64,000 bases of DNA from Pseudomonas salomonii (GTDB lineage: Bacteria > Pseudomonadota > Gammaproteobacteria > Pseudomonadales > Pseudomonadaceae). The translations under genes and the position numbers were made by a program. Under the pieces are notes generated by a model. It worked only from the letters and a program-made list of their open reading frames with translations, was not told where the DNA came from and did no database searches. The stretch spans positions 248,001-312,000 of the forward strand of contig NZ_FNOX01000001.1 of the NCBI RefSeq assembly GCF_900107155.1, in the 5' to 3' direction. Every line of letters begins with the position of its first letter. The first letter of the stretch is position 1. This document shows, in pieces, positions 37,463 through 46,396 of this stretch.

Positions 37463-38725
37463 ATGCTCGCCGCCGTAAAACTGACTTCCGCCACACGCCA
37501 GAACCTCTGGCGCCTGACGTTCATCCGTACCCTGGTACTGGCCGCACAGGCCGGCTCCGTCGGGCTTGCCTATTGGTTCGACCTGCTGCCGCTGCCGTGG
37601 CTGCAACTGGGTGTGACCCTGGCGTTTTCCACGGTGCTGTGCGCGTTCACCGCCATCCGTTTGCGCACTACGTGGCCGGTGACCGAGTTGGAATATGCGC
37701 TCCAGTTGGCCTGCGACCTGTTTATCCACAGTGTGTTGCTTTATTTCTCCGGTGGTTCCACCAACCCGTTCGTTTCTTATTACCTGGTGCCACTGACCAT
37801 CGCCGCCGTGACCTTGCCATGGCGCTACTCGGTGGTGCTGTCGGGAATTGCGCTGACGCTCTATACCTTGCTGCTGGCGCAGTTCTATCCGCTGCAAACC
37901 TTTCCCATCGCCCGCGAAAACCTGCAGATCTACGGGATGTGGCTGAGCTTCGCGCTGTCTGCTGCGGTGATCACGTTTTTCGCTGCACGCATGGCCGAAG
38001 AACTGCGCCGTCAGGAAGAACTGCGCGCTATTCGCCGCGAAGAAGGCCTGCGCGACCAGCAATTGCTGGCCGTCGCCACTCAAGCCGCCGGCGCCGCCCA
38101 CGAATTGGGCACACCATTGGCGACCATGAGCGTGCTGCTTAACGAAATGACCCAGGACCATCACGACCCGGTGCTGCAAGAAGACCTCGGTGTGTTGCGC
38201 GAACAGGTCAAGCAGTGCAAGCAGACCTTGCAGCAACTGGTGCGCGCGGCCGAAGCCAATCGCCGCCTGGCGGTAGAGATGCAGGACGTGACCCAGTGGC
38301 TCGACGAAGCCCTGAACCGCTGGCACCTGATGCGTCCCGAAGCCAGTTACCGTTTTCATCTATTAGGGCAGGGCAGTGTGCCGCGCATGGCGCCGCCGCC
38401 GGACCTGACCCAGGCCTTGCTCAACCTGCTGAACAACGCCGCCGACGCTTGCCCCGAAGGCCTGGGCGTACAGCTGGACTGGGACGCGGAAAACGTCACC
38501 ATCAGTATTCGTGACCACGGCGCGGGCGTGCCGCTGGCCATTGCCGAACAGATCGGCAAACCGTTCTTTACCACCAAGGGCAAAGGCTTCGGCCTCGGCC
38601 TGTTTTTGAGCAAGGCCAGCGTGACCCGCGCGGGCGGCTCAGTGAAGCTCTATAGTCATGAGGAAGGTGGCACGCTCACCGAGCTGCGCCTGCCCCGTGT
38701 CGCACGAGGAGATATCGATGAGTGA
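37463..38725 (+). CDS. roxS: Redox-sensing histidine kinase RoxS (RegB/PrrB family)
   Basis: This inner-membrane sensor kinase of 420 residues responds to the respiratory redox state. Six hydrophobic helices fill residues about 15-175. The loop motif GGSTNPF at 97-103 is the quinone-binding signature of RegB proteins. The phosphorylated His is His213 in AAHELGTPLAT. The ATP-binding domain has N-box NLLNNAADA and G-boxes DHGAGVP and GKGFGLGLFL. ATG 37463 follows GGGAGAG. A TATACT -10 box lies at 37420-37425. The stop overlaps the roxR start by eight bases. The orthologue is PA4494, which controls terminal oxidases such as the cyanide-insensitive one. Confidence 0.94.
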   Translation: MLAAVKLTSATRQNLWRLTFIRTLVLAAQAGSVGLAYWFDLLPLPWLQLGVTLAFSTVLCAFTAIRLRTTWPVTELEYALQLACDLFIHSVLLYFSGGSTNPFVSYYLVPLTIAAVTLPWRYSVVLSGIALTLYTLLLAQFYPLQTFPIARENLQIYGMWLSFALSAAVITFFAARMAEELRRQEELRAIRREEGLRDQQLLAVATQAAGAAHELGTPLATMSVLLNEMTQDHHDPVLQEDLGVLREQVKQCKQTLQQLVRAAEANRRLAVEMQDVTQWLDEALNRWHLMRPEASYRFHLLGQGSVPRMAPPPDLTQALLNLLNNAADACPEGLGVQLDWDAENVTISIRDHGAGVPLAIAEQIGKPFFTTKGKGFGLGLFLSKASVTRAGGSVKLYSHEEGGTLTELRLPRVARGDIDE

Positions 38726-39278
38726 CGAGATCCAAGTCGAAGGCGAAGAACTGCCGCACCTGTTGCTGGTAGATGACGACGCCACCTTTACCCGCGTGAT
38801 GGCGCGCGCCATGAGCCGTCGTGGCTTTCGCGTGAGCACCGCAGGTTCGGCTGAAGAAGGCCTGACCATCGCCCAGGCCGACCTGCCGGACTACGCCGCG
38901 CTCGACCTGAAAATGGACGGTGACTCCGGCCTGGTGTTGCTGCCCAAGCTGCTGGAGCTGGACCCGGAAATGCGCGTGGTGATCCTCACCGGTTACTCCA
39001 GCATCGCCACCGCCGTCGAGGCCATCAAGCGCGGTGCCTGCAATTACCTGTGCAAGCCGGCCGACGCCGACGACGTGCTGGCTGCCTTGCTCTCCGAGCA
39101 CGCCGACCTCGACACCCTGGTGCCGGAAAACCCGATGTCGGTGGACCGCCTGCAGTGGGAACACATCCAGCGCGTGCTGACCGAACACGAAGGCAATATC
39201 TCCGCTACCGCCCGCGCGTTGGGCATGCACCGACGTACGCTGCAACGCAAGTTGCAGAAACGCCCGGTACGGCGCTGA
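38718..39278 (+). CDS. roxR: Response regulator RoxR (RegA/ActR family)
   Basis: This 186-residue cytoplasmic regulator has a receiver domain with Asp63 as phosphoacceptor (ALDLKMDGDSG) and an acidic pocket (LVDDD, 18-22). Its C-terminal Fis-type helix-turn-helix (GNISATARALGMHRRTLQRK) is nearly invariant in the RegA/ActR/PrrA family. It overlaps roxS and is certainly co-expressed with it. The predicted targets are genes for aerobic respiration and cyanide tolerance, by analogy with PA4493. Confidence 0.95.
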   Translation: MSDEIQVEGEELPHLLLVDDDATFTRVMARAMSRRGFRVSTAGSAEEGLTIAQADLPDYAALDLKMDGDSGLVLLPKLLELDPEMRVVILTGYSSIATAVEAIKRGACNYLCKPADADDVLAALLSEHADLDTLVPENPMSVDRLQWEHIQRVLTEHEGNISATARALGMHRRTLQRKLQKRPVRR

Positions 39279-39377
39279 ACAAAGTCTGAACAATCCGCTT
39301 CAGGCTGCACGGAGCCCTGAACCGATCGTCTATGATCGGTTCAAACGCCTGTCACATTTTCTTACAGAGCCTGAACG

Positions 39378-41102
39378 ATGAATCAGAACGCTGAGTATTC
39401 CGCGGTCAACGACGCGGTGCGTGGGCATTTTTTTCGCCGAACCTGGGCGCTGATAGCGCCTTACTGGCGCAGCGAAGAGAAGGGCAAAGCCTGGGTATTG
39501 CTGGCAGCAGTGATTGCTCTTTCGCTGTTCAGTGTGGCCTTTTCGGTCTGGATCAACCATTGGTACAAGGACTTCTACAACGCCCTGGAGAAGAAGGACA
39601 CGGCCGCCTTCTGGCAACTGATCGGCTATTTCTGCATGCTCGCCGCCGTGGCGATTGTCGCTGCGGTCTACCGCCTGTACTTGACTCAGATGCTGACGAT
39701 TCGCTGGCGTGCCTGGCTCACCGAAAAGTATTTCGCGCGCTGGCTTAGCCACAAGAACTACTACCAGCTGGAACAGGGCGGTTATACCGATAACCCGGAC
39801 CAACGTATTTCCGAAGACCTCAATAACTTCACGTCGACGACGTTGAGCTTGAGTCTGGGGCTGCTGCGCAACGTTGTCAGCCTGGTGTCGTTTTCGATCA
39901 TTCTGTGGGGCGTTTCGGGCAGCATCGAAGTGTTCGGTATCACCATCCCCGGCTACATGTTCTGGTGCGCATTGCTGTATGCCGCCGTCGGCAGTTGGCT
40001 GACGCACCTGATCGGTCGTCGTTTGATCGGTCTTAGCAACCAGCAGCAACGTTTCGAAGCAGACTTGCGCTTCTCCATGGTGCGCGTGCGGGAAAATGCC
40101 GAAAGCATTGCTTTGTACAATGGCGAGCCAAACGAAAATCAGCGTTTGAGTGCGCGGTTCGGCAAGGTTTGGCACAACTATTGGGACATCATGAAAGTGT
40201 CCAAGCGCCTGACCTTCTTCACCGCCGGTTATGAGCAGATCGCAATCGTCTTTGCGTTTATCGTGGCAGCACCGCGCTATTTCTCCGGCAAGATCGAACT
40301 GGGCGAGCTGATGCAAATCAACTCCGCATTCGGCAATGTGCAGGGCAATTTCAGCTGGTTTATCACCGCTTACTCCGATTTGGCCAGCTGGCGCGCGACC
40401 AGTGACCGTTTGCTGAGCTTCCACCAGGCCATGAGCGAAAACGAGCAACGTGCTCCGGCCATTGATGTGCGCCCGCAAGGCGAGCAACTGGTGGTCAAAG
40501 ACCTGGGCATGGACCTGGTCGACGGCCGCCATCTGCTCACCGACGCCGACATGACCGTAGAGCCTGGCCAGCGCGTGATGCTCAGTGGGCGTTCCGGTAG
40601 CGGCAAAAGTACGTTGCTGCGCGCCATGGGCAACTTGTGGCCGGCGGGCCACGGCAGCATTCGCCTGCCGGCGGCGCGTTATCTGTTCCTGCCGCAAAAG
40701 CCTTACTTGCCGATTGGCAGCCTGAAGGCCGTGTTGAGTTATCCACAAGACGACAGCACCTACCCGGCCGAACGTTATGCACAGGTCCTGGAAACCTGCC
40801 GCTTGCCCCATCTGGTCAGCCGCCTGGATGAGGCCAACCACTGGCAGCGGATGCTCTCACCCGGTGAGCAGCAGCGTCTGGCCTTTGCCCGTGCCTTGTT
40901 GTTCGCGCCGCAGTGGATGTACATGGACGAAGCCACCTCGGCCATGGATGAAGAGGATGAGGCGAGCTTGTATCAAGCGTTGATCGATGAGCTGCCGGGG
41001 TTGAGTATCGTCAGTGTCGGCCATCGCAGCAGCCTCAAGCGTTTTCATGGGCGGCATGTGCGGATTGAGGGTGGGCTGTTGCAGGAGCAACCCGTCTCCT
41101 GA
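39378..41102 (+). CDS. SbmA/BacA-like ABC transporter (fused permease-ATPase)
   Basis: This 574-residue half-transporter has six hydrophobic helices in the first 340 residues. The C-terminal ATPase domain has Walker A SGRSGSGKST, a signature variant LSPGEQQRLAFARALLF and Walker B WMYMDEATSAMDE. The permease carries the family features VWINHWYKDFYNAL and LTEKYFARWLSHKNYYQLEQ found in the YddA/SbmA/BacA and ABCD-like group. Relatives move peptides, cobalamin or very-long-chain lipids; the substrate here is unknown. It stands alone after roxR. Confidence 0.88.
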   Translation: MNQNAEYSAVNDAVRGHFFRRTWALIAPYWRSEEKGKAWVLLAAVIALSLFSVAFSVWINHWYKDFYNALEKKDTAAFWQLIGYFCMLAAVAIVAAVYRLYLTQMLTIRWRAWLTEKYFARWLSHKNYYQLEQGGYTDNPDQRISEDLNNFTSTTLSLSLGLLRNVVSLVSFSIILWGVSGSIEVFGITIPGYMFWCALLYAAVGSWLTHLIGRRLIGLSNQQQRFEADLRFSMVRVRENAESIALYNGEPNENQRLSARFGKVWHNYWDIMKVSKRLTFFTAGYEQIAIVFAFIVAAPRYFSGKIELGELMQINSAFGNVQGNFSWFITAYSDLASWRATSDRLLSFHQAMSENEQRAPAIDVRPQGEQLVVKDLGMDLVDGRHLLTDADMTVEPGQRVMLSGRSGSGKSTLLRAMGNLWPAGHGSIRLPAARYLFLPQKPYLPIGSLKAVLSYPQDDSTYPAERYAQVLETCRLPHLVSRLDEANHWQRMLSPGEQQRLAFARALLFAPQWMYMDEATSAMDEEDEASLYQALIDELPGLSIVSVGHRSSLKRFHGRHVRIEGGLLQEQPVS

Positions 41103-41119
41103 GGCGAGCTCGATCAAAA

Positions 41120-41208
41120 TGTGGGAGCGGGCTTGCTCGCGAATGCGGTCTGTCAGTTGCAGTTGTTTTGACTGATCCACCGCTTTCGCGAGCAAGCCCG
41201 CTCCCACA
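41120..41208. repeat. REPIN (GTGGGAGCGGGCTTGC type)
   Basis: The ends are inverted copies of TGTGGGAGCGGGCTTGCTCG. It is nearly identical to the elements at 14218-14307 and 54803-54892. Confidence 0.92.
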
Positions 41209-41243
41209 GTGGATCTCCACTGTTCTTGAGAATAAGCACCCAC

Positions 41244-41282
41244 AAAAAAGCCCGGCTGATCATCGATCAGCCGGGCTTTTTA
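41244..41282. terminator. Bidirectional terminator between the ABC transporter gene and yhcB
   Basis: AGCCCGGCTGAT and ATCAGCCGGGCT form a 12-bp stem with A and T runs on either side, serving the convergent genes. Confidence 0.92.
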
Positions 41283-41297
41283 TCGCTTGAAAATAAC

Positions 41298-41735
41298 TTA
41301 CTTCTTCAAGCCGTAATGCTCGTCCAGCATGCCTGGGGCGTTCGGCGTTTTTGGCGCGTAGTCCCGTGGTGGCTCCTGATTTTCCCGCGGTGGCGTCAAG
41401 CGCTCCCGTGGGGCTTGCGGTGCATCGGAATGCAACGCGGCCAGCAGGCGCTGGCGGGTGATGTCGTCGAGGGCGAGGCGGTTGGCGCCATCGGCGAGAT
41501 GATCCTGTACTTCCTGGTAGCTCTGAGTGAGCTTCTTGACCAGGGTCGCGGTGCTGTTGAAGTGGGTAACAACCTCGTTCTGATAACTGTCAAAACGTTC
41601 CTGAATGTCATCCAACTGACGCTGCGTGCGGTTAGGCGCGGCATTCGGCAGCAAGCGGGCAACCAGGAATCCAATGGCGACACCGGCAACCAGGGCAAGA
41701 GTCGGCAACAACCAAACTAAGAGCGAGTGTTCCAC
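41298..41735 (-). CDS. yhcB: YhcB/ZapG family (DUF1043) membrane protein
   Basis: This 145-residue inner-membrane protein has a single N-terminal helix (WLLPTLALVAGVAIGFLVA). An amphipathic coiled-coil region (RTQRQLDDIQERFDSYQNEV) and a Pro-rich cytoplasmic tail follow. Relatives in Enterobacteria take part in cell division and envelope synthesis. It is divergent from the hydrolase gene next to trpS, the same arrangement as in P. aeruginosa. Confidence 0.88.
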   Translation of the reverse strand: MEHSLLVWLLPTLALVAGVAIGFLVARLLPNAAPNRTQRQLDDIQERFDSYQNEVVTHFNSTATLVKKLTQSYQEVQDHLADGANRLALDDITRQRLLAALHSDAPQAPRERLTPPRENQEPPRDYAPKTPNAPGMLDEHYGLKK

Positions 41736-41882
41736 GAGTCCTTCCTCTATAAACGGCTTTGCTTTACGTTAACGGCTCAAACCTGCGCTGTATACCGCGA
41801 TTAAGCTCGCAATGATGCCATGCACAGACTTTTAGCTAGACGAGTCGACCCTTTGAGAGGTCACGGAGTTCATTCCTTGCTC

Positions 41883-42512
41883 ATGCGTGAAACCCCCGTT
41901 TTGATCGCTGGCCCGGTAGGCCAATTGGAAGCCTTGTACCTGGATCACCCCGAGCCACGTGGCCTGGCGCTGATCTGCCACCCTAACCCGGTGCAAGGTG
42001 GCACCATGCTCAATAAAGTCGTTTCGACCCTGCAGCGTACTGCCCGCGATGCTGGTTTGATTACTTTACGTTTCAATTACCGTGGCGTCGGCGCGAGCGC
42101 CGGTACTCACGACATGGCCAACGGTGAAGTGGACGATGCCGAAGCGGCGGCTACCTGGCTGCGGGAAAAACACCCCGAGCTGCCGATTACCCTGCTCGGC
42201 TTTTCCTTCGGCGGCTATGTCGCGGCCAGCCTCGGTGGCCGCCTGGAAGCCAAGGGCGAAAAGCTTGCGCACCTGTTTATGGTCGCCGCTGCGGTGATGC
42301 GCCTGCGTGATAGCGATGTGCTGCCCCAAGGTTGCCCACTGACCCTGATCCAGCCGGAAACCGACGAAGTGGTCGACCCTCAACTGGTCTACGACTGGTC
42401 CGCCGCCCTCAAACGCCCCCATGAGCTGCTGAAAGTGGCAGAATGCGGACACTTTTTTCATGGCAAGCTCACCGATCTCAAGGATCTGGTGCTGCCGCGC
42501 CTCTCGAATTGA
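41883..42512 (+). CDS. Alpha/beta hydrolase
   Basis: This 209-residue cytoplasmic hydrolase has the nucleophile elbow GFSFGG near residue 103, a catalytic Asp near TDEVVDP and a C-terminal His (AECGHFFHGKL). It belongs to the CocE/NonD-like group that includes uncharacterised esterases. ATG 41883 fits the family N-terminus (RETPVLIAGPVGQLEALYLD); an earlier in-frame start at 41820 adds 21 poorly conserved residues. It precedes trpS by 24 bases and is likely co-transcribed. The substrate is unknown. Confidence 0.85.
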   Translation: MRETPVLIAGPVGQLEALYLDHPEPRGLALICHPNPVQGGTMLNKVVSTLQRTARDAGLITLRFNYRGVGASAGTHDMANGEVDDAEAAATWLREKHPELPITLLGFSFGGYVAASLGGRLEAKGEKLAHLFMVAAAVMRLRDSDVLPQGCPLTLIQPETDEVVDPQLVYDWSAALKRPHELLKVAECGHFFHGKLTDLKDLVLPRLSN

Positions 42513-42536
42513 TAGCAGTCTGATAAGCGATTACCC

Positions 42537-43892
42537 ATGACGACTCGTACCCGTATCCTCACCGGCATCACCACCACCGGCACGCCGCACCTGGGCAACT
42601 ACGCCGGTGCGATCCGCCCGGCGATCCTCGCCAGCCAGGACGCGAATGCCGATTCCTTCTACTTCCTGGCCGACTACCACGCCCTGATCAAGTGCGATGA
42701 CCCGCAGCGCATCCAGCGCTCGCGCATGGAAATCGCCGCGACCTGGCTGGCCGGTGGCCTGGATGTGAACCGGGTGACCTTCTATCGCCAGTCCGACATC
42801 CCGGAAATCCCCGAGCTGACCTGGCTGCTGACCTGTGTTGCCGCCAAGGGCCTGCTCAACCGTGCCCATGCCTACAAGGCCTCGGTGGACAAGAACGTCG
42901 AAAGCGGTGAAGACCCGGACGCGGGCATCAGCATGGGCCTGTACAGCTACCCGGTGCTGATGGCGGCGGACATCCTGATGTTCAACGCGCACAAGGTGCC
43001 GGTGGGCCGTGACCAGATCCAGCACGTGGAAATGGCCCGCGACATCGGCCAGCGTTTCAACCACCTGTTCGGCAACGGTAAAGAATTCTTCACCATGCCC
43101 GAGGCGTTGATCGAAGAAAGCGTCGCCACCTTGCCGGGCCTGGATGGCCGCAAGATGTCCAAGAGCTACGACAACACCATCCCGTTGTTCACCAGCGCCA
43201 AGGACATGAAGGACGCCATCTCGCGGATCGTCACCGACTCGCGCGCGCCCGGCGAAGCCAAGGACCCGGACAACTCGCACCTGTTCACCTTGTTCCAGGC
43301 ATTTGCCAGCAAGGCTCAGGAACAAGAGTTCCGCGCCGAGCTGCTGCAAGGCCTGGGCTGGGGCGAAGCGAAGAACCGCCTGTTCCAACTGCTCGACAGC
43401 CAACTGAGCGAGCCGCGCGAGCGTTACCACCAGTTGATGTCGCGCCCCTCGGACATGGAAGACCTGCTGCTGATCGGCGCCAAGAAAGCCCGCGCCGTGG
43501 CCGCACCGTTCCTTGCCGAGCTGCGTGAAGCCGTGGGCCTGCGCTCGTTCGTCAACCAGGGCGCCGCGCCGGTGGCGGCCAAGAAGAAAGCCGCGAAAGC
43601 TGCGCGATTTGTAAGCTTTCGTGAAGACGACGGTAGTTTCCGCTTCCGCCTGCTGTCGGCCGAGGGCGAGCAATTGCTGTTGTCGCGCAATTTTGCCGAT
43701 GGCAAAACAGCGGGCGCAGTGACCAAGCAACTGCAAAACGGCGACGCGCTTGATCTACGTACTGAGGCCACAGGCTTCAGCGTATGGCTGGACGGTGCGG
43801 CCGTGGCCGATAGCGCTGACTTTGCCGACGAAACGTCGCGCGATGCAGCCATCGCCGCCTTGCGCGTTGCGTTGACCCCCATCGAGGATTAA
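42537..43892 (+). CDS. trpS: Tryptophan--tRNA ligase with C-terminal extension
   Basis: This class I aminoacyl-tRNA synthetase charges tRNA-Trp. The HIGH-like motif is TGTPHLGNYAGA near residue 14 and KMSKS is at 206-210. The core ends near residue 340. A Lys/Ala linker (AAKKKAAKAA) then joins an extra domain of about 95 residues (FVSFREDDGSFRFRLLSAEG) that resembles the small YegP/DUF1508 fold. The total of 451 residues is about 110 more than E. coli TrpS, and similar long forms occur in other Pseudomonas. It lies between the hydrolase gene and zapE. The role of the extension is not known. Confidence 0.95.
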   Translation: MTTRTRILTGITTTGTPHLGNYAGAIRPAILASQDANADSFYFLADYHALIKCDDPQRIQRSRMEIAATWLAGGLDVNRVTFYRQSDIPEIPELTWLLTCVAAKGLLNRAHAYKASVDKNVESGEDPDAGISMGLYSYPVLMAADILMFNAHKVPVGRDQIQHVEMARDIGQRFNHLFGNGKEFFTMPEALIEESVATLPGLDGRKMSKSYDNTIPLFTSAKDMKDAISRIVTDSRAPGEAKDPDNSHLFTLFQAFASKAQEQEFRAELLQGLGWGEAKNRLFQLLDSQLSEPRERYHQLMSRPSDMEDLLLIGAKKARAVAAPFLAELREAVGLRSFVNQGAAPVAAKKKAAKAARFVSFREDDGSFRFRLLSAEGEQLLLSRNFADGKTAGAVTKQLQNGDALDLRTEATGFSVWLDGAAVADSADFADETSRDAAIAALRVALTPIED

Positions 43893-43921
43893 CCCGACCA
43901 AGGGTTGATTGCCATTATCCA

Positions 43922-43953
43922 GGGCCGTCGTTACAGTGACGGCCCGTTTTTGT
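43922..43953 (+). terminator. Terminator after trpS
   Basis: GGGCCGTC and GACGGCCC form the stem, followed by GTTTTTG. It sits 18 bases before the zapE start. Confidence 0.85.
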
Positions 43954-43971
43954 TGCCTTGCTAACGAAATT

Positions 43972-45066
43972 ATGACGCCCCTAGAACGATATCAAGCTGA
44001 TCTGAAACGCCCTGAGTTCTTCCATGACGCGGCCCAGGAAAATGCGGTGCGTCATTTGCAGCGCCTGTACGACGACCTGGTCGCGGCCTCGCACAACAAG
44101 CCAGGGATGTTCAGCAAGCTGTTTGGCAAGAAAGACCACACGCCGGTCAAAGGCCTGTACTTCTGGGGTGGCGTGGGCCGTGGCAAGACCTACCTGGTCG
44201 ACACCTTCTTCGAAGCACTGCCCTTTAAGGAAAAGGTGCGTACGCACTTTCACCGCTTCATGAAGCGTGTGCACGAAGAAATGAAGACGCTGCCGGGCGA
44301 GAAAAACCCGCTGACCATCATCGCCAAGCGCTTCTCCGACGAGGCGCGGGTCATCTGCTTCGATGAGTTCTTCGTCTCCGACATCACCGACGCCATGATC
44401 CTCGGTACCCTGATGGAAGAGCTGTTCAAGAACGGCGTGACCCTGGTCGCCACCTCGAACATCGTGCCTGACGGCTTGTACAAGGACGGCCTGCAACGTG
44501 CGCGCTTTCTGCCGGCCATCGCGCTGATCAAGCAGAACACCGAGATCGTCAACGTCGACAGCGGTGTCGACTACCGTCTGCGTCACCTTGAGCAGGCTGA
44601 ACTGTTCCACTTCCCGCTGAACGAAGCGGCGCATGAAAGCCTGAAAAAAAGCTTCCGCGCGCTGACGCCGGAATGCACCCAGGCGGTGGAAAACGACAAG
44701 CTGATGATCGAGAACCGCGAAATCATCGCCCTGCGTACCTGCGATGACGTGGCCTGGTTCGAATTTCGCCAGCTGTGCGACGGCCCGCGTAGCCAGAACG
44801 ACTACATCGAGTTGGGCAAGATCTTCCACGCGGTGATCTTGAGCGGCGTGGAGCAGATGAGCGTTACTACCGATGACATCGCGCGGCGGTTCATCAACAT
44901 GGTCGATGAGTTCTACGACCGTAACGTCAAGCTGATCATCTCGGCGGAAGTCGAGCTCAAGGACCTCTACACGGGCGGTCGCTTGAATTTCGAATTCCAG
45001 CGCACCCTGAGCCGCTTGCTGGAAATGCAATCCCACGAGTTCCTGTCGCGTGGGCACAAGCCGTAA
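43972..45066 (+). CDS. zapE: Cell division ATPase ZapE (AFG1 family)
   Basis: This 364-residue AFG1-type ATPase associates with the Z ring in gamma-proteobacteria and is needed under stress. Walker A is GGVGRGKT at residues 66-73 and Walker B is VICFDEFFVSDI; an arginine-rich sensor region (LQRARFLPAI) follows. ATG 43972 fits the family start (MTPLERYQADL). The order hydrolase-trpS-zapE matches PA4440-PA4438. Confidence 0.93.
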   Translation: MTPLERYQADLKRPEFFHDAAQENAVRHLQRLYDDLVAASHNKPGMFSKLFGKKDHTPVKGLYFWGGVGRGKTYLVDTFFEALPFKEKVRTHFHRFMKRVHEEMKTLPGEKNPLTIIAKRFSDEARVICFDEFFVSDITDAMILGTLMEELFKNGVTLVATSNIVPDGLYKDGLQRARFLPAIALIKQNTEIVNVDSGVDYRLRHLEQAELFHFPLNEAAHESLKKSFRALTPECTQAVENDKLMIENREIIALRTCDDVAWFEFRQLCDGPRSQNDYIELGKIFHAVILSGVEQMSVTTDDIARRFINMVDEFYDRNVKLIISAEVELKDLYTGGRLNFEFQRTLSRLLEMQSHEFLSRGHKP

Positions 45067-45086
45067 GCGATGGGCATGAGATGACC

Positions 45087-45114
45087 AAGGCCTGCAGTGA
45101 TGCAGGCCTTTTTT
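45087..45114 (+). terminator. Terminator of zapE
   Basis: A 10-bp stem AAGGCCTGCA with loop GTGA is followed by a T run. Confidence 0.92.
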
Positions 45115-45144
45115 ATGGGGGTGTCCAGAGCAATGGAGATCGCT

Positions 45145-45234
45145 TGTGGGAGCCGGGCTTGCCCGCGATGGCGGTGTGTCAGTAGCAAGTGTATCCGCTG
45201 ATATACCGCTATCGCAGGCAAGCCAGCTCCCACA
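45145..45234. repeat. REPIN (variant with GCCGGGCTTGCC / GGCAAGCCAGC ends)
   Basis: TGTGGGAGCCGGGCTTGCCC and its inverted partner AGGCAAGCCAGCTCCCACA bound 90 bases. It carries the CTTGCC/GGCAAG subtype also seen at 58759-58845. Confidence 0.88.
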
Positions 45235-45255
45235 TGGGACTGTGTACACCCGGGC

Positions 45256-46251
45256 TCAAGCGGCTTGCTGGAACTGCTGCCGATACTGGTTTGGCGACAG
45301 CTCGGTATGCTGCCGGAACAGCCGCGCAAAGAAGCTCGCATCGTCGTACCCCACCTCATAGCTGATGGTCTTGATGCTCTTGCGGCTGCCCGAGAGCAAA
45401 CCTTTGGCCGTCTCGATGCGCAGCCGTTGCAGGTAATGCAGCGGCTTGTCACCCGTGGCCGTCTGGAAGCGGCGCATGAAGTTGCGAATGCTCATGCCGT
45501 GCTCCCGGGCGACGTCTTCGAAGCGGAACTTGTCGGCAAAGTGCTCTTCCAGCCAGTGCTGGATCTGCAGGATGATCACGTCCTGGTGCAGCTTCTGCCC
45601 GCCAAAACCGATGCGCCCTGGCGCGTAGTTGCGCTGCACTTCGTAAAGGATGTCGCGGGCCACCGCCTGGGCGATGTTGGCGCCGCAGAAGCGCTCGATC
45701 AGATAGATGTAAAGGTCGCACGCCGAGGTGGTGCCGCCGGCGCAGTACAGGTTGTCGGCGTCGGTGAGGTGCTTGTCCTGGTTGAGCTGCACCTTGGGGA
45801 AACGCTCGCTGAAGGCGTTGAAGAAGCGCCAGTAAGTGGTCGCCTCTTTACCATCGAGCAGCCCGGCTTCGGCCAGCCAGAACACGCCGGTGGCTTCGCC
45901 GCACAGCACCGCGCCACGCGCATGTTGTTCGCGCAACCAGGGCAGCACTTGCGGGTAGCGGGTGCACAGGGCTTCGAAGTCATCCCAGAAGGCCGGCAAC
46001 ACGATGATGTCGGCGTTTTCCAGGCCGCCGTCCACCGGCATGATCACATCGCTGAAGCTGCGTACCGACTGCCCGTCGGGGCTTACCAGGCGCGTTTCGA
46101 ATGCCGGAGTCAGGCCCAGGCCTTGCTGTTTGCCATAACGCAGGCTGGCGAGGTGGAAGAAATCCTTGGCTTGCATGAGGGTGGAAGCGAATACCCGATC
46201 AATGGCCAAAATGCTGACGCGCCGCAAGGGCGTGGAGATTTGGTTAGACAT
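45256..46251 (-). CDS. GlxA-type AraC-family transcriptional regulator
   Basis: This 331-residue regulator joins an N-terminal DJ-1/PfpI-like domain (residues about 8-190, with LCGEATGVFWLAEAGLLDG) to a C-terminal AraC DNA-binding pair (RFEDVAREHGMSIRNFMRRF, then SYEVGYDDASFFARLFRQH). Members control amino-acid, carnitine or quaternary-amine metabolism, and the effector here cannot be read. It is divergent from the acyl-CoA dehydrogenase gene, with 145 bases between, and is likely to regulate it. Confidence 0.9.
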   Translation of the reverse strand: MSNQISTPLRRVSILAIDRVFASTLMQAKDFFHLASLRYGKQQGLGLTPAFETRLVSPDGQSVRSFSDVIMPVDGGLENADIIVLPAFWDDFEALCTRYPQVLPWLREQHARGAVLCGEATGVFWLAEAGLLDGKEATTYWRFFNAFSERFPKVQLNQDKHLTDADNLYCAGGTTSACDLYIYLIERFCGANIAQAVARDILYEVQRNYAPGRIGFGGQKLHQDVIILQIQHWLEEHFADKFRFEDVAREHGMSIRNFMRRFQTATGDKPLHYLQRLRIETAKGLLSGSRKSIKTISYEVGYDDASFFARLFRQHTELSPNQYRQQFQQAA

Positions 46252-46396
46252 AATTTCATTTATTCTTATAGGGGAAAGTGGTCACCAGACGGCTGGATCG
46301 TCTTATTTTTTGTCGCATGTGTCCAGTGTCCTGTGACGCCTTCGCGGCATAGGCTCTGTGGTCTGGTCTTTGTCCGACAATCCACGCAGGTGACCC

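Noticed and set aside
41820..41882. Longer N-terminus for the hydrolase before trpS
   Set aside because: The extra 21 residues do not fit the family opening, and the ATG at 41883 begins directly before the hydrolase fold.
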